Below, piece by piece: positions 1-8,680 of a DNA stretch of 64,000 bases. The notes beneath the pieces are model-generated. The model did not search any database and was not told the DNA's origin. It saw only the letters and a list, made by a program, of their open reading frames with translations. Numbering within the stretch: the first letter of the stretch is position 1; every line of letters starts with the position of its first letter. The DNA comes from Stutzerimonas stutzeri (GTDB taxonomy: Bacteria > Pseudomonadota > Gammaproteobacteria > Pseudomonadales > Pseudomonadaceae): positions 2,108,001 to 2,172,000 of the forward strand of contig NZ_CP139348.1 of NCBI RefSeq assembly GCF_038561965.1. Reading direction: 5' to 3'. The position numbers and the translations under genes were made by a program.

Positions 1-310
1 CACTTGCCATTGTGCCTGCGATGTCACTCAGAACTCGAAATACCCACTTTGCGATGTAGAGTGAGCGACCTTTGCGCATGTTCAGGTGCTTGGCAAACAA
101 AGCCCCGATAACCAACGGGATCATCAAACATGCGTACCATTTCATCAGCGGAATAGGTGTCAAGCTAGCATTGATCAGTTCTTTCAGAGCCTTGCTCGTC
201 GGGGCGAATAGCAGAAGCGGAATGCCTCCCACGATGAACGACACGACAAGCTCTCTGGTCGCCTGTTCAAGTACTTCCAGCATTTCCGCTCGCGGGGGAA
301 TCAATCGCAT
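1..310 (-). CDS. Partial small membrane protein, C-terminus beyond window
   Basis: The reverse strand is open from an ATG at 310 to the left edge, so the C-terminus is missing. An AGGA ribosome-binding site lies about 8 bases upstream of this ATG; the ATG at 315 hits a stop after four codons. About 103 residues are visible. After a charged N-terminus there are two hydrophobic stretches, one around VVSFIVGGIPLLLF and one around KWYACLMIPLVIGALF, suggesting two membrane helices in the inner membrane. I do not recognise the family. It may belong to whatever operon continues to the left. Confidence 0.55.
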   Translation of the reverse strand, partial: MRLIPPRAEMLEVLEQATRELVVSFIVGGIPLLLFAPTSKALKELINASLTPIPLMKWYACLMIPLVIGALFAKHLNMRKGRSLYIAKWVFRVLSDIAGTMAS

Positions 311-443
311 TTCATTCATCCTGTTCGGTCATCGAGGAGCAGAGCAAGGGGGTGGCTGACCCCCTTTTCCCAAGATAGCTTTTGCTGTCACCTAAGCCTC
401 TTTGCGAACTATCGATTTCGGCTAGCTAAACGAAGTCTTGATC

Positions 444-563
444 GCGTCAGCCGACCGCAGGGAGGGGCACGATGGAAGCCCGAAGGGGCGAGACGGTCTC
501 CGGCTCGCTCCACGACAGCGCATCCCGGCAGCGCCGGGCGACGCCCCTGCTTCAACCTGCCCC
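444..563. repeat. Direct repeat copy A flanking the Rhs module
   Basis: About 120 bases match 6678-6796 in the same orientation with only around ten differences. The end of the unit carries a GC-rich inverted repeat (CCCGGCAGCGCCGGG) that could fold into a hairpin. The two copies bracket the whole Rhs toxin-immunity module. Confidence 0.85.
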
Positions 564-646
564 GAGAGTCCCAGCCGCCAATCTTACCGTCCAGCGGATC
601 GTTACCGATCAACCGTGAACGAGTTCACAGTAAAACATCGGCGACT

Positions 647-674
647 TTGACCAGATTTTCTAGGCACCTGATAA
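647..674 (+). promoter_or_regulatory. Possible sigma-70 promoter of the Rhs module
   Basis: TTGACC at 647-652 and TGATAA at 669-674 are separated by 16 bases and lie about 80 bases before the first gene of the module. The -10 element is weak. The palindrome at 615-628 just upstream could be an operator. Confidence 0.3.
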
Positions 675-753
675 AGGGCCTCGACGAAACATCTCGTAAA
701 AAACTGATGTTCGTCAGCCGTGCAGTAATCGTAGCTAATCAAAGGGAATTGAA

Positions 754-1077
754 ATGAAAAAACTGAGCATTATTACCGCAGCAGTTCTTCTCTCAAATCA
801 GGCAAGTGCGGCTCCAGCCTGGTATTCGGGAAAAATCACCAGGGTTTGGCCTCAAGGCGGTGCGTTCATAGTTACTCTGGATTCAACCGCATTAGACGAC
901 TGCCAACACAAATATGCATACTTCCAGCGTGCGACCCTTGGTGAGAAACTATACTCAGAAACCTACGCCCTTGCCTTGTCGTCGATGGCAATGCAGACCA
1001 AATTCGGAATTGTTATAGATAAGCTCGCAGTGGGTGCGCAGTGCAACGCGACCAGCGCTGATGTTAGGCAGAATTAA
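754..1077 (+). CDS. Small secreted protein of unknown function, first gene of Rhs module
   Basis: This encodes 107 residues with a clear Sec signal peptide: MKK, a hydrophobic core, and cleavage likely after ASA near residue 19. The mature part is about 88 residues, with two cysteines (DDCQH and AQCN) that could pair in the periplasm. A GGGA ribosome-binding site precedes the ATG. It ends 75 bases before the Rhs shell gene, so the two are probably cotranscribed. I do not recognise the family. From position it may be an accessory or chaperone-like partner of the secreted YD-repeat protein; that role is inference. Confidence 0.7.
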   Translation: MKKLSIITAAVLLSNQASAAPAWYSGKITRVWPQGGAFIVTLDSTALDDCQHKYAYFQRATLGEKLYSETYALALSSMAMQTKFGIVIDKLAVGAQCNATSADVRQN

Positions 1078-1152
1078 ACTACGCAAAAGAGCGTCCTTGC
1101 TTGGTTGCAAGAAGGACCAAAACTTTCGTGTAAATTATTCGCCGAGGTCAGT

Positions 1153-4100
1153 ATGGTCTTTATCTCTAGAATCATGACGGCATCTTTGCTGCTCTTGTTA
1201 ACTTCTGCCGGAATGGTCTATGGCGCAGAAGACGGTTTTAATAGCGCAGCGACCGATATATACCAAGATCCGGGTTTTAACACAAATCGCGATTACTCTT
1301 CCAGTCGACAGGAAGACTCCATCGACCCATTCTCCGGTCAGCTAAAAATATTAGTAGTTGACCTGCATGTGCCGGGTAATGGCGGCCTAGATATTGATGT
1401 CGTTCGCAACTATCAAAGTAACAATAATGATCGCGGCCCATACAATAATGGGCATACGGCTCGCACTCCTTTCGGGACGGGCTGGGATATAAATTTTGGC
1501 AGAATACTTGTACCCAATAATAATTCTTATAGACATATCAATGCGTCGAATAGCCCTTCCTCATGTAAGAAGAACAACGTCGCCACAGGATTCAATCCGT
1601 ACCTCGAACTTCCAGATGGGTCCCGTGAACTACTAGCGAACAGCTTGGGCACCGATTATGCTTTTATTACGAAAAATCGGTGGATCGGAAAGTGCCTGCC
1701 AACTGGAGAAAATGCGAACTCCGTTGGCGGACTAATTGTTTTCTCCCCTGAAGGAAAAAAATATACCTTCAATTTGCTGGGGTCGGTTTCTCCAGATAAA
1801 CCATATATGGCTTATTTTGTTACAAAAATCGAGGATCTTGATGGTAACAGCCTCCAATTCGATTATTTTAAGCCGAGCGGAAATACCGTTACTAGATATA
1901 CCCTCCTAAAGTCTATTGTCGCCTCCGACGGGCGTCGCGTCGATTTCGACTATGCCGACGTTACTAACGACGCGATCGGATGGCGCCCCCGTCTGACCAG
2001 CATCAAGGGCGGCGGAAAGAGCGTTGCATACAACTACAATGATGCGGATTGGTTTTCGGGAACTAACGAGTTACCGCATTACCTGACTTCGGTGCGGTAC
2101 GCTGATGGAACAAAGTGGTCGTATAAGTACATCCATCGCTCGGACCAAGCAAACTTTGTTCCGGGCCGATTTTCAATATCTGAAATGACGAGTCCGCTTG
2201 GTCTTAATACAAGTTATACATACGAATATCGTCAGATGGGTGCGCTGCCGGCGGAAAAAGTTAATGTTGTTACAAGTCGCACACTAAGCTCCGTTGCGGG
2301 GGCTGATCAATCAAAGCAGGTTTGGAAATATTCTTACACGAAGGGTTACTCACCCAACAACGACAAAACGTTGGTTGCAGGCCCGCAGAGCTGTGTCCGT
2401 TATGAACATATAGGATCCGACACGATAAGCAAGGCGACGATTACAAACGAGCTGTGGAAGCTTGGTTTACTGGTAAAAAAGGAGACACTTGACGGTTCAG
2501 CGTGCAGTACACTCGTTAGGAGCGAGCAAAGTACATGGGATAGTCAAAAAATATCATATCAAAATGAGGTGAGGCGATACGGGGCATATAACTTCAGTCA
2601 AACGCAGAATGGAACATATACCGCCATCCTGGCCAAGATGGTGGTACAGCAAGGTGGCTCTAATTACACGACAGAGTATACGTACGACGAAAACGGACAG
2701 CCTACGCGGGTTGTCGAATCAGGCCAAAAAACAAGAACTAAAAATCTGACATATTCGAGGCCCGGTGGTAATTGGGTGCTTGGCTTGGTGGCGACGCAAT
2801 CAATATCCGGGATATCCGGAAATATAAGTTTTTCTTACAATACAAGCGCGAGGGTTACGCAGAAAAATGAATACGGCGTCATTACCAAGTATTCGTATAC
2901 AAGTCGAGGCGATGTCAGTGCTCAGACTGACGCTAATGGTCGAACCACTCGTTATGAAGATTACTATCGCGGTGTTCCGAGGCTGATCACCTATCCTGAC
3001 GGAACGACTGTTAAATATACAGTCAACTCATCGGGGACGGTTGCATCACGGACCGATGAGCTCGGAAGGGTAACATCATATTCATACGACGACATGGATA
3101 GGATTGTGTCGATAGTTCCACCGAAAGGCCTTACCTCGAAAATAGCTATCAAGTATGCTTTTGGTAGTAACGGGGCCACTGAGACGTTGTCTGTAGGAGC
3201 CTATAGACGTGTGCGGAATTATAACCAACTTGGCCAGTTATTTAATCAAGCCGAGAGCGGTACCGGCAGTGCGATCATAGTCGCAGCTCGGTATGATTCC
3301 CAAGGGAACCGCACCTTTTTTTCCAACCCAAACTATCTCTCGGCCTCTTCATCTGGAGAGCGTCGCAGTTTCGATGCCCTGAACCGCATAACGAAGATAA
3401 CTAATGCCGACGGCACTTCAAGTTCGTTTTCCTATCAGACGGGAAACAAGGTAAGCGTGAGCGATGAGCGGAGCAACGTTACAACAAAAGAGTTTGTTGC
3501 ATTTGGCGAGCCTAATGAAAAAATCCTGTCAAAAGTAACTCAGCCAGGCGGAGTCACCACGTCGCTAAGCCTCGATAACCTGGGGCGGGTAACGTCAGTC
3601 ATGCAAGACGGGCTAACGAGAACCTTCGTATTCTCGAGCAATGGTTTTCTCGCGTCTGAAAACCATCCCGAATCGGGAGTCACTCAGTACACCCGCGATG
3701 CAGTAGGTAACGTTCTGTCCAAGAAGGTAGGTGCGGCCGCGGCAGATCTGTACACATATGATATGAGAAATAGGTTAACGACGGTTACATACGGGGGGAG
3801 CACGCTTAGGCTCGCAAATACGTTCGACAAAGGAGGGCGGCTCGCGACGCAGAGTTTCGGGTCCTCAACTTGGACTTATTCCTACGACGCGCATGACAAT
3901 CTTTTGAGCGAGAGCGTCTCTCTAGCGTCACCGTCGCGTACGTTCAAGCTATCGTACAGCTACAATGCGACGGATGCACTCTCCTCCATGACCTATCCAA
4001 GCGGCCTGATAATCGATTTCTCTCCAGACGCCTACGGAAGGCCGACGAAGGCCGGCGCTTACGCAAAGTCAATTAGCTATCATGCTAATGGGGCGATCCA

Positions 4101-5097
4101 GCAACTTCACTTTGGTAATGATCGTAAGCTAACCGTCACGTTAGATAATAGGCTGCGTCCTGTTGAACGTGTTGTTTATGGCACTGACTTGCCGATGCAG
4201 CAGCGATTGGTCTACGACGCTACAAGCAATGTCATTCAAGTAACTGATCTTCAAAACAGTGGATACTCGCAGAAACTCACTTACGATACGCTTAATCGAA
4301 TCTCATCTGGCGTGGGCGGGTGGGGCACGGAGATATATAGTTATAATAATCGCGGCGATATAACAAGCCGGAAACTTGGCACATACGTTATCAATTATGC
4401 CTACGATACCCGCGGTAGACTATCTGGCCTCAGTGGCAACATTCAGAGTGCTGTTACCTACGATGAAAAAGGCAATGTCCTCGCAGCTCGCAGCCAATAT
4501 CGATATGACCTCGCAGGAAATCTGTCATTAGTTTGTTTAAATGCTCGTTCCGACTGCGCTGCTCGGCCCGACCTGCAGTACTCTTACGATGCGCGGCAAC
4601 GAAAAATTGTAAGTACCGATAGTGAGGGGAATCGGAGCGTTCATATTTACTCAAGCAGAGGATTGCTTGCTAGCGAAGAGAGCCTGACGTCCGGAACGGT
4701 TAAAGATTATATATATGTCGGAAGAGAGCTTGTTGCGCACAGCGAGACATGCTCCGCCATTGATTCCGACGGTGATGGGTTGCCAGATTGCTATGAAAAG
4801 CGCCTAGGGCTCGATCCGGATGATCGAGCGGATGGCTACGCTGATAGTGACGGTGATGGCGTCTTAAATTATCAGGAGTATCGATACGCCACTAAAATTC
4901 GCAATGTCGATAGTGATAACGACGGGATGCCGGACGGCTGGGAGCTACGATTCGGTCTCGATCCAAACTCCGCGTCGGACGCTCATCTAGATCTGAACGG
5001 CGACGGCGTGTCCAACCTTGAGCATTTCACCAAAGGCACACCTGCATCATCGTTGTGGCCCGCAGTACTTCCTGCTTTGAATGTCATTCTTAATTAG
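1153..5097 (+). CDS. RHS/YD-repeat shell protein with thrombospondin type 3-like calcium repeats at the C-terminus
   Basis: This is a protein of about 1314 residues. I chose ATG 1153 because GAGG lies just upstream and the product then starts directly with a signal peptide (SRIMTASLLLLLTSAG...VYGA). An upstream TTG at 1105 in the same frame is less likely. After a plug-like N-terminal region come many YD repeats (SYDDMDRI, YDMRNRLT, YDTRGRLSG and others) that in known Rhs proteins build a hollow beta-cocoon. Unlike a normal Rhs protein it stops before the core (no DPxG protease motif). Instead, after YVGRELVAH, it ends in aspartate-rich repeats of the DSDGDGLPD type, typical of calcium-binding thrombospondin type 3 modules. 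The rest of the Rhs core is in the next gene. Codon use is AT-richer than in the surrounding DNA, suggesting transfer. Confidence 0.85.
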   Translation: MVFISRIMTASLLLLLTSAGMVYGAEDGFNSAATDIYQDPGFNTNRDYSSSRQEDSIDPFSGQLKILVVDLHVPGNGGLDIDVVRNYQSNNNDRGPYNNGHTARTPFGTGWDINFGRILVPNNNSYRHINASNSPSSCKKNNVATGFNPYLELPDGSRELLANSLGTDYAFITKNRWIGKCLPTGENANSVGGLIVFSPEGKKYTFNLLGSVSPDKPYMAYFVTKIEDLDGNSLQFDYFKPSGNTVTRYTLLKSIVASDGRRVDFDYADVTNDAIGWRPRLTSIKGGGKSVAYNYNDADWFSGTNELPHYLTSVRYADGTKWSYKYIHRSDQANFVPGRFSISEMTSPLGLNTSYTYEYRQMGALPAEKVNVVTSRTLSSVAGADQSKQVWKYSYTKGYSPNNDKTLVAGPQSCVRYEHIGSDTISKATITNELWKLGLLVKKETLDGSACSTLVRSEQSTWDSQKISYQNEVRRYGAYNFSQTQNGTYTAILAKMVVQQGGSNYTTEYTYDENGQPTRVVESGQKTRTKNLTYSRPGGNWVLGLVATQSISGISGNISFSYNTSARVTQKNEYGVITKYSYTSRGDVSAQTDANGRTTRYEDYYRGVPRLITYPDGTTVKYTVNSSGTVASRTDELGRVTSYSYDDMDRIVSIVPPKGLTSKIAIKYAFGSNGATETLSVGAYRRVRNYNQLGQLFNQAESGTGSAIIVAARYDSQGNRTFFSNPNYLSASSSGERRSFDALNRITKITNADGTSSSFSYQTGNKVSVSDERSNVTTKEFVAFGEPNEKILSKVTQPGGVTTSLSLDNLGRVTSVMQDGLTRTFVFSSNGFLASENHPESGVTQYTRDAVGNVLSKKVGAAAADLYTYDMRNRLTTVTYGGSTLRLANTFDKGGRLATQSFGSSTWTYSYDAHDNLLSESVSLASPSRTFKLSYSYNATDALSSMTYPSGLIIDFSPDAYGRPTKAGAYAKSISYHANGAIQQLHFGNDRKLTVTLDNRLRPVERVVYGTDLPMQQRLVYDATSNVIQVTDLQNSGYSQKLTYDTLNRISSGVGGWGTEIYSYNNRGDITSRKLGTYVINYAYDTRGRLSGLSGNIQSAVTYDEKGNVLAARSQYRYDLAGNLSLVCLNARSDCAARPDLQYSYDARQRKIVSTDSEGNRSVHIYSSRGLLASEESLTSGTVKDYIYVGRELVAHSETCSAIDSDGDGLPDCYEKRLGLDPDDRADGYADSDGDGVLNYQEYRYATKIRNVDSDNDGMPDGWELRFGLDPNSASDAHLDLNGDGVSNLEHFTKGTPASSLWPAVLPALNVILN

Positions 5098-5176
5098 CGC
5101 TAATGGGCGTGTTAGGAAATTCATTTGTGCGATGTTGCGCTCATGCGGCAACGATAATCAACAGGGATGACGGATT

Positions 5177-6022
5177 ATGAGACGCTTGTTTTGCTTTCTG
5201 ATGGTCGTGCTCTTCTGCCTTGGTGCACCGGTCCACGCGGAAACTCTTAGATTTACCACCTATTATCATAATGACTATCTTGGTTCACCGGTCGCGGCTA
5301 CCGATGAACGAGATGAGCTTTTGTGGCGGGCGCACTTCAGACCTTTCGGCGAGCGGCAGGAGGAAACGCCGACGGGACGGTTCGGAGCTTTGGGTTATAC
5401 AGGCCATGCGCAGGACGATACGAGCGCGCTTATTTATGCAGGTGCTCGACATTACGATCCTGTCTTGGGCCGGTTTCTTTCCATCGACCCGGCCAACATT
5501 CAGTTTGAATCCCCCGTTACCTTCAATCGCTATGCCTATGGCAACAATAATCCCCACCGCTACGTTGATCCGGACGGGAGAATGTCCGACGATGCCATCC
5601 TTGCTGGCGGCTGGATACCTGGGTTTGAGGTTGATACATGGCAGGGGAGCCTGGGACCGATTGGTGGCTTGAAAGGAGGGCTGGCTCCGCAGGGAGAGTT
5701 AATTAATAGCGGGGTTAAGGCTAGACCCGCAGTGTCGGAAGCTAAAGACGTAACCAAGCGCCCGTCGACGTTCAGAAAGCGAACCATTCAGGATTCCTGG
5801 GATAATGCCGCTCCTGGATCAAAGCGTGATGCGAAAGCATGCCCTACTTGTAATAAAGATGTCGAGGTCGCTCCTGGGCAGGGGCGTCGAGATTGGGACG
5901 TAGACCATCAGCCAAAGTGGCGCGATAGGGATTTGCGTGGTCTGGATAGGAAACAAGTGTTGGATCAATATAACAAGGATGTTAGGTTGCGATGCCCGAG
6001 CTGTAACCGCAGCGACAATTGA
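5177..6022 (+). CDS. Secreted Rhs core fragment with C-terminal HNH-like nuclease toxin
   Basis: This encodes 281 residues. It begins with its own signal peptide (MRRLFCFLMVVLFCLG...VHA). It then resumes exactly where the upstream shell stopped: YYHNDYLGSPVAATDE, GARHYDPVLGRFLSIDPA, then NPHRYVDPDG, the conserved end of an Rhs core. The variable tip (about residues 160-281) carries CPTC near 220, WDVDHQPKW near 243 and CPSCN near the end. A central D-H pair flanked by two CxxC knuckles is the pattern of HNH/endonuclease VII-type toxins, so DNA cleavage is inferred. The stop lies 10 bases before the immunity gene. Delivery could be by general secretion rather than type VI secretion, as both pieces have signal peptides. 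Confidence 0.8.
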   Translation: MRRLFCFLMVVLFCLGAPVHAETLRFTTYYHNDYLGSPVAATDERDELLWRAHFRPFGERQEETPTGRFGALGYTGHAQDDTSALIYAGARHYDPVLGRFLSIDPANIQFESPVTFNRYAYGNNNPHRYVDPDGRMSDDAILAGGWIPGFEVDTWQGSLGPIGGLKGGLAPQGELINSGVKARPAVSEAKDVTKRPSTFRKRTIQDSWDNAAPGSKRDAKACPTCNKDVEVAPGQGRRDWDVDHQPKWRDRDLRGLDRKQVLDQYNKDVRLRCPSCNRSDN

Positions 6023-6032
6023 GGAACAATCG

Positions 6033-6584
6033 ATGAACATCATCGCACATGCTGAAAGATTTTTAGGGAAGGCCTCTCAAGGCTGGAACGAAACCGGTTC
6101 AGTAGATGGTTTGCAAGTACTATATTTTGAAAATGCACCACTTAAAGATATCAGCACTTACATCACTGTCGGGCTCAGTTTTCATGAGTTGAAAATTAAT
6201 GAAAAAAAGAATGTCCGGCAGGAGCTGATTTTTGCTGTTTCAAGTTTAACTCCGTCCGAAACGGTGGCCTCGCTTCTGCTCTACGTATGTGAGCTCGTTT
6301 TGTCTACCCATGAAGCCATTTTTCGGGGGCAGTTGATAGAGATGCCGATCGAAGCTGCGGAGAAGCTTGGGTTCGATGCGCTGTACTGTACAATACCGGT
6401 TTTCCTACATGACCATTTCGCGACTTATCATGGATCGGTTCCGGCAACTGTTTTCGTTTGGATGATTCCTGTCTGCCGGAGCGAAGCCAACTACATTGAG
6501 GTGAACGGCTGGAGCGCATTTGAGGATCTATTAGAGGATCAAGACCCTGATCTATTCCTGTTGGAGCGAGATCCAATAGTTTAA
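6033..6584 (+). CDS. SUFU-domain immunity protein
   Basis: This encodes 183 residues starting at ATG 6033, with GAGG at 6021-6024 overlapping the toxin stop codon. The sequence has the bacterial suppressor-of-fused (SUFU) layout: a conserved GLSFHEL segment, a helical middle (VASLLLYVCELVLST), then VWMIPVCRSEANYI followed by EVNGWSAFEDLL. SUFU proteins are a common immunity family behind Rhs and other polymorphic nuclease toxins. There is no signal peptide, so it should act in the cytoplasm by binding the preceding HNH-like toxin. Its direct adjacency to the toxin supports the pairing. Confidence 0.8.
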   Translation: MNIIAHAERFLGKASQGWNETGSVDGLQVLYFENAPLKDISTYITVGLSFHELKINEKKNVRQELIFAVSSLTPSETVASLLLYVCELVLSTHEAIFRGQLIEMPIEAAEKLGFDALYCTIPVFLHDHFATYHGSVPATVFVWMIPVCRSEANYIEVNGWSAFEDLLEDQDPDLFLLERDPIV

Positions 6585-6677
6585 CGTTCTGCGTTCTGTA
6601 TGAGCAGCAGTGTTGCGACGTGCTCATCGATGATCAAACGCTCTGGATTACGCTCCGGGTTGCCGTGCGAGCACTAT

Positions 6678-6796
6678 GCGTCAGCCGACCGCAGGGAAGG
6701 GCACGATGGAAGCCCGAAGGGGCGAGACGGTCTCCGGCTCGCTTCACGACAGCGTCGCCCGGCGGCGCCGGGCGACGCCCCATCTCAACCTGCCCC
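6678..6796. repeat. Direct repeat copy B flanking the Rhs module
   Basis: This is the second copy of the unit at 444-563, same orientation, with a perfect GC-rich inverted repeat CGCCCGGCGGCGCCGGGCG. Its end overlaps the last codons of the DUF2075 gene and supplies that gene's stop codon. Confidence 0.85.
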
Positions 6797-8659
6797 TAGA
6801 GGACCAGCTGCCAACCCAGCCCTGAAGTACTCGGCCGTTTCGGCATCCGTGCAATACACATAGCACCCCTTCATCCCACGGGTCATGAGCGTGCGGTAGG
6901 TGTTCTTAATGATCAGGTCCGTTTCCTGCCGCGCCAGGTCCGGTTGTGTCTTCATGAGCTTCTTGTACCCGCGGATGGAACGGTCCTGCTTGTCGCGCTG
7001 GTCGGGCAAGGTCACGACACGGCCGTTACGCACGATCAGGTCCGGCCCGATGATCACGCCGATGTAGTCAACCTCCAAGCCCTGGCAGGTGTGGATGCAC
7101 CCGACCTGGTCAATGGATTCCTCGGCAATGATCCAGAGGCTACCGTCCTGGCTGAGATTCCACTGCCGGCGGTAATCACTGATCACGATGTCGTCGGCCA
7201 GCGGATCCTTCTTACTGCGCCATGGCCAGCAATAGCCGGCCACGACACGCGCCTTGTTCTGGTGGTTGCGTGCCTCGATCGCCGCATGCAGCGCCTCGGG
7301 CGTATCGAATACCCGGAAGTCATACTCGCCGGCATCGAGCCGATAATTGGCGGTCGACCGGATGTCGAGCGCGTTGTCGAGCCACGCGAGATAGCCATCC
7401 GACCCGCTGCAACGGAACTGGGAGGCCAGGTCGTACTCCTCGACGAGGGCGCCCTTGGCCTCGGCGAACTGCCGGATCCCTTGCTTGCTGCCCACGTCAC
7501 TGAGGGTGACGCGCTGGTCCTCGTCGATGAAGAAGACCGTGCACTTCGAGGCTCCGATCAGTTCCTTGACCTGGTGCTCGCCGAGGTTGGCATACAAGCC
7601 GCTCTTCTCGTTGAGGCGGTGGGCCTCATCGACGATGAGCACGTCGAATACATTGGGCTCGGCATCGACGAAGGCGCCGGACCCGGTGAACATGTGCGAG
7701 AACCGTGAGCGGGTAATCGACCCGACGAGCTTCGTCTCGTAGACCTTTCGCGGGGCGGCGTTCTTCGACACGTACTTGCCCACCAACCCCTGCGAGGTGA
7801 GCTGCACCAGTAGGTTGATGGCCAGCACCGTCTTGCCGGTACCGGGGCCACCCTCGACGATGACGACCCGGGGCTGATCGGACGAAGCAGCCTTGGCCGC
7901 TGCAAGCGCGGCCTCGTAGACCTCCTTCTGGTCGTCGATTAAGACGAACTCAGGGTTGCCCTTCAGCAGGCCCGACAACGAATCGGCGAGCGCCTTGGAC
8001 GGACGGATCCGGCCGTTGGCCAGCTCGTACAGGACGGCCTTGTCGTCACCGGACTTGATGTATTTCCGGATGAAGGCGCGAAGCTGCTCGAGCTCGTCCT
8101 TGCCCTTAAGAAAGAGCGGGGCCTTCTCGATGTAGGGCTGGTAATGTGAGGCGTCGATGACCCCGTCACGTATGTAGTTATGAAGGTACGCGCAAGGCCT
8201 GACGGAAATGCTCTGGCCGTATACCGCCTCGTTGAAGCCTTGCAGTAGAGAGGCATAGGACCAGGCCTGGTACGAGGGATGCACCGTTTCCCTCAACCCC
8301 TTGCCGAGGGCGGTCACCACGATCGCATCCTTGGCCGTGGCCTTCGCCGTGCTCCATTGCTTGAGCTCGACGAGCACGGCGTTCTTGCCACCCAGCTCGT
8401 CATGGCCGGTGAGCGTGAAGTCGATGCGCTTGGAGGACTGCGGGATATGGAGCTCGATGGCGAGTCCCGTGTCAGCCGGCAACGCTTCGTCGCGTAGCAC
8501 CTTGGCCATGTAGCCGAGCGACCCTTTCCACGACTCGATCTCCGATCGTCCGACCCGCTTGCCGGTGCTGGCGGTAAAGTGGGCGAGGATCACGTCCTCG
8601 ATGTCGTCGTTGTCGGTGTCCTTGAGGAACTGCTGCTTGGTAGCTTCGTAGACGATCAC
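6785..8659 (-). CDS. DUF2075 (Schlafen-group-like) ATPase/helicase with N-terminal nuclease-like region
   Basis: This encodes 624 residues with a GTG start; AAGGA lies 7 bases upstream. The N-terminal 170 residues contain FTLTGHD...NAVLVELKQW, a D...ExK arrangement like restriction-type nucleases. From about residue 265 there is a P-loop ATPase of the DUF2075/helicase superfamily 1 type: Walker A EGGPGTGKT, Walker B VLIVDEAHRLN, FFIDEDQRVT as motif III, QFRCSGSDGYLAW, and a C-terminal TCQGLEVDYIGV motif. A role in nucleic-acid processing, perhaps phage defence, is inferred. It lies 21 bases after a MazG-like gene and is surely cotranscribed with it. The 3' end lies inside a dispersed repeat, so the last residues may differ from relatives. 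Confidence 0.8.
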   Translation of the reverse strand: MIVYEATKQQFLKDTDNDDIEDVILAHFTASTGKRVGRSEIESWKGSLGYMAKVLRDEALPADTGLAIELHIPQSSKRIDFTLTGHDELGGKNAVLVELKQWSTAKATAKDAIVVTALGKGLRETVHPSYQAWSYASLLQGFNEAVYGQSISVRPCAYLHNYIRDGVIDASHYQPYIEKAPLFLKGKDELEQLRAFIRKYIKSGDDKAVLYELANGRIRPSKALADSLSGLLKGNPEFVLIDDQKEVYEAALAAAKAASSDQPRVVIVEGGPGTGKTVLAINLLVQLTSQGLVGKYVSKNAAPRKVYETKLVGSITRSRFSHMFTGSGAFVDAEPNVFDVLIVDEAHRLNEKSGLYANLGEHQVKELIGASKCTVFFIDEDQRVTLSDVGSKQGIRQFAEAKGALVEEYDLASQFRCSGSDGYLAWLDNALDIRSTANYRLDAGEYDFRVFDTPEALHAAIEARNHQNKARVVAGYCWPWRSKKDPLADDIVISDYRRQWNLSQDGSLWIIAEESIDQVGCIHTCQGLEVDYIGVIIGPDLIVRNGRVVTLPDQRDKQDRSIRGYKKLMKTQPDLARQETDLIIKNTYRTLMTRGMKGCYVYCTDAETAEYFRAGLAAGPLGAG

Positions 8660-8680
8660 GCGGTCTTCCTTGGCCGGGTT

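Larger units (their letters stand above)
311..753. other. Intergenic region holding the first copy of a 120-bp repeat and a possible promoter
   Basis: No credible gene is present. It contains repeat copy A (444-563), a perfect 14-bp palindrome GTGAACGAGTTCAC at 615-628, and a possible promoter for the toxin module. Confidence 0.6.

Noticed and set aside
438..650. Open frames across the first repeat copy
   Set aside because: They lie in the repeat, have no ribosome-binding site, and similar frames appear at the second copy; treated as non-coding.
7183..8256. Long frames inside the DUF2075 gene on both strands
   Set aside because: Arginine/serine-rich shadow frames caused by high GC; the DUF2075 motifs fix the true frame.
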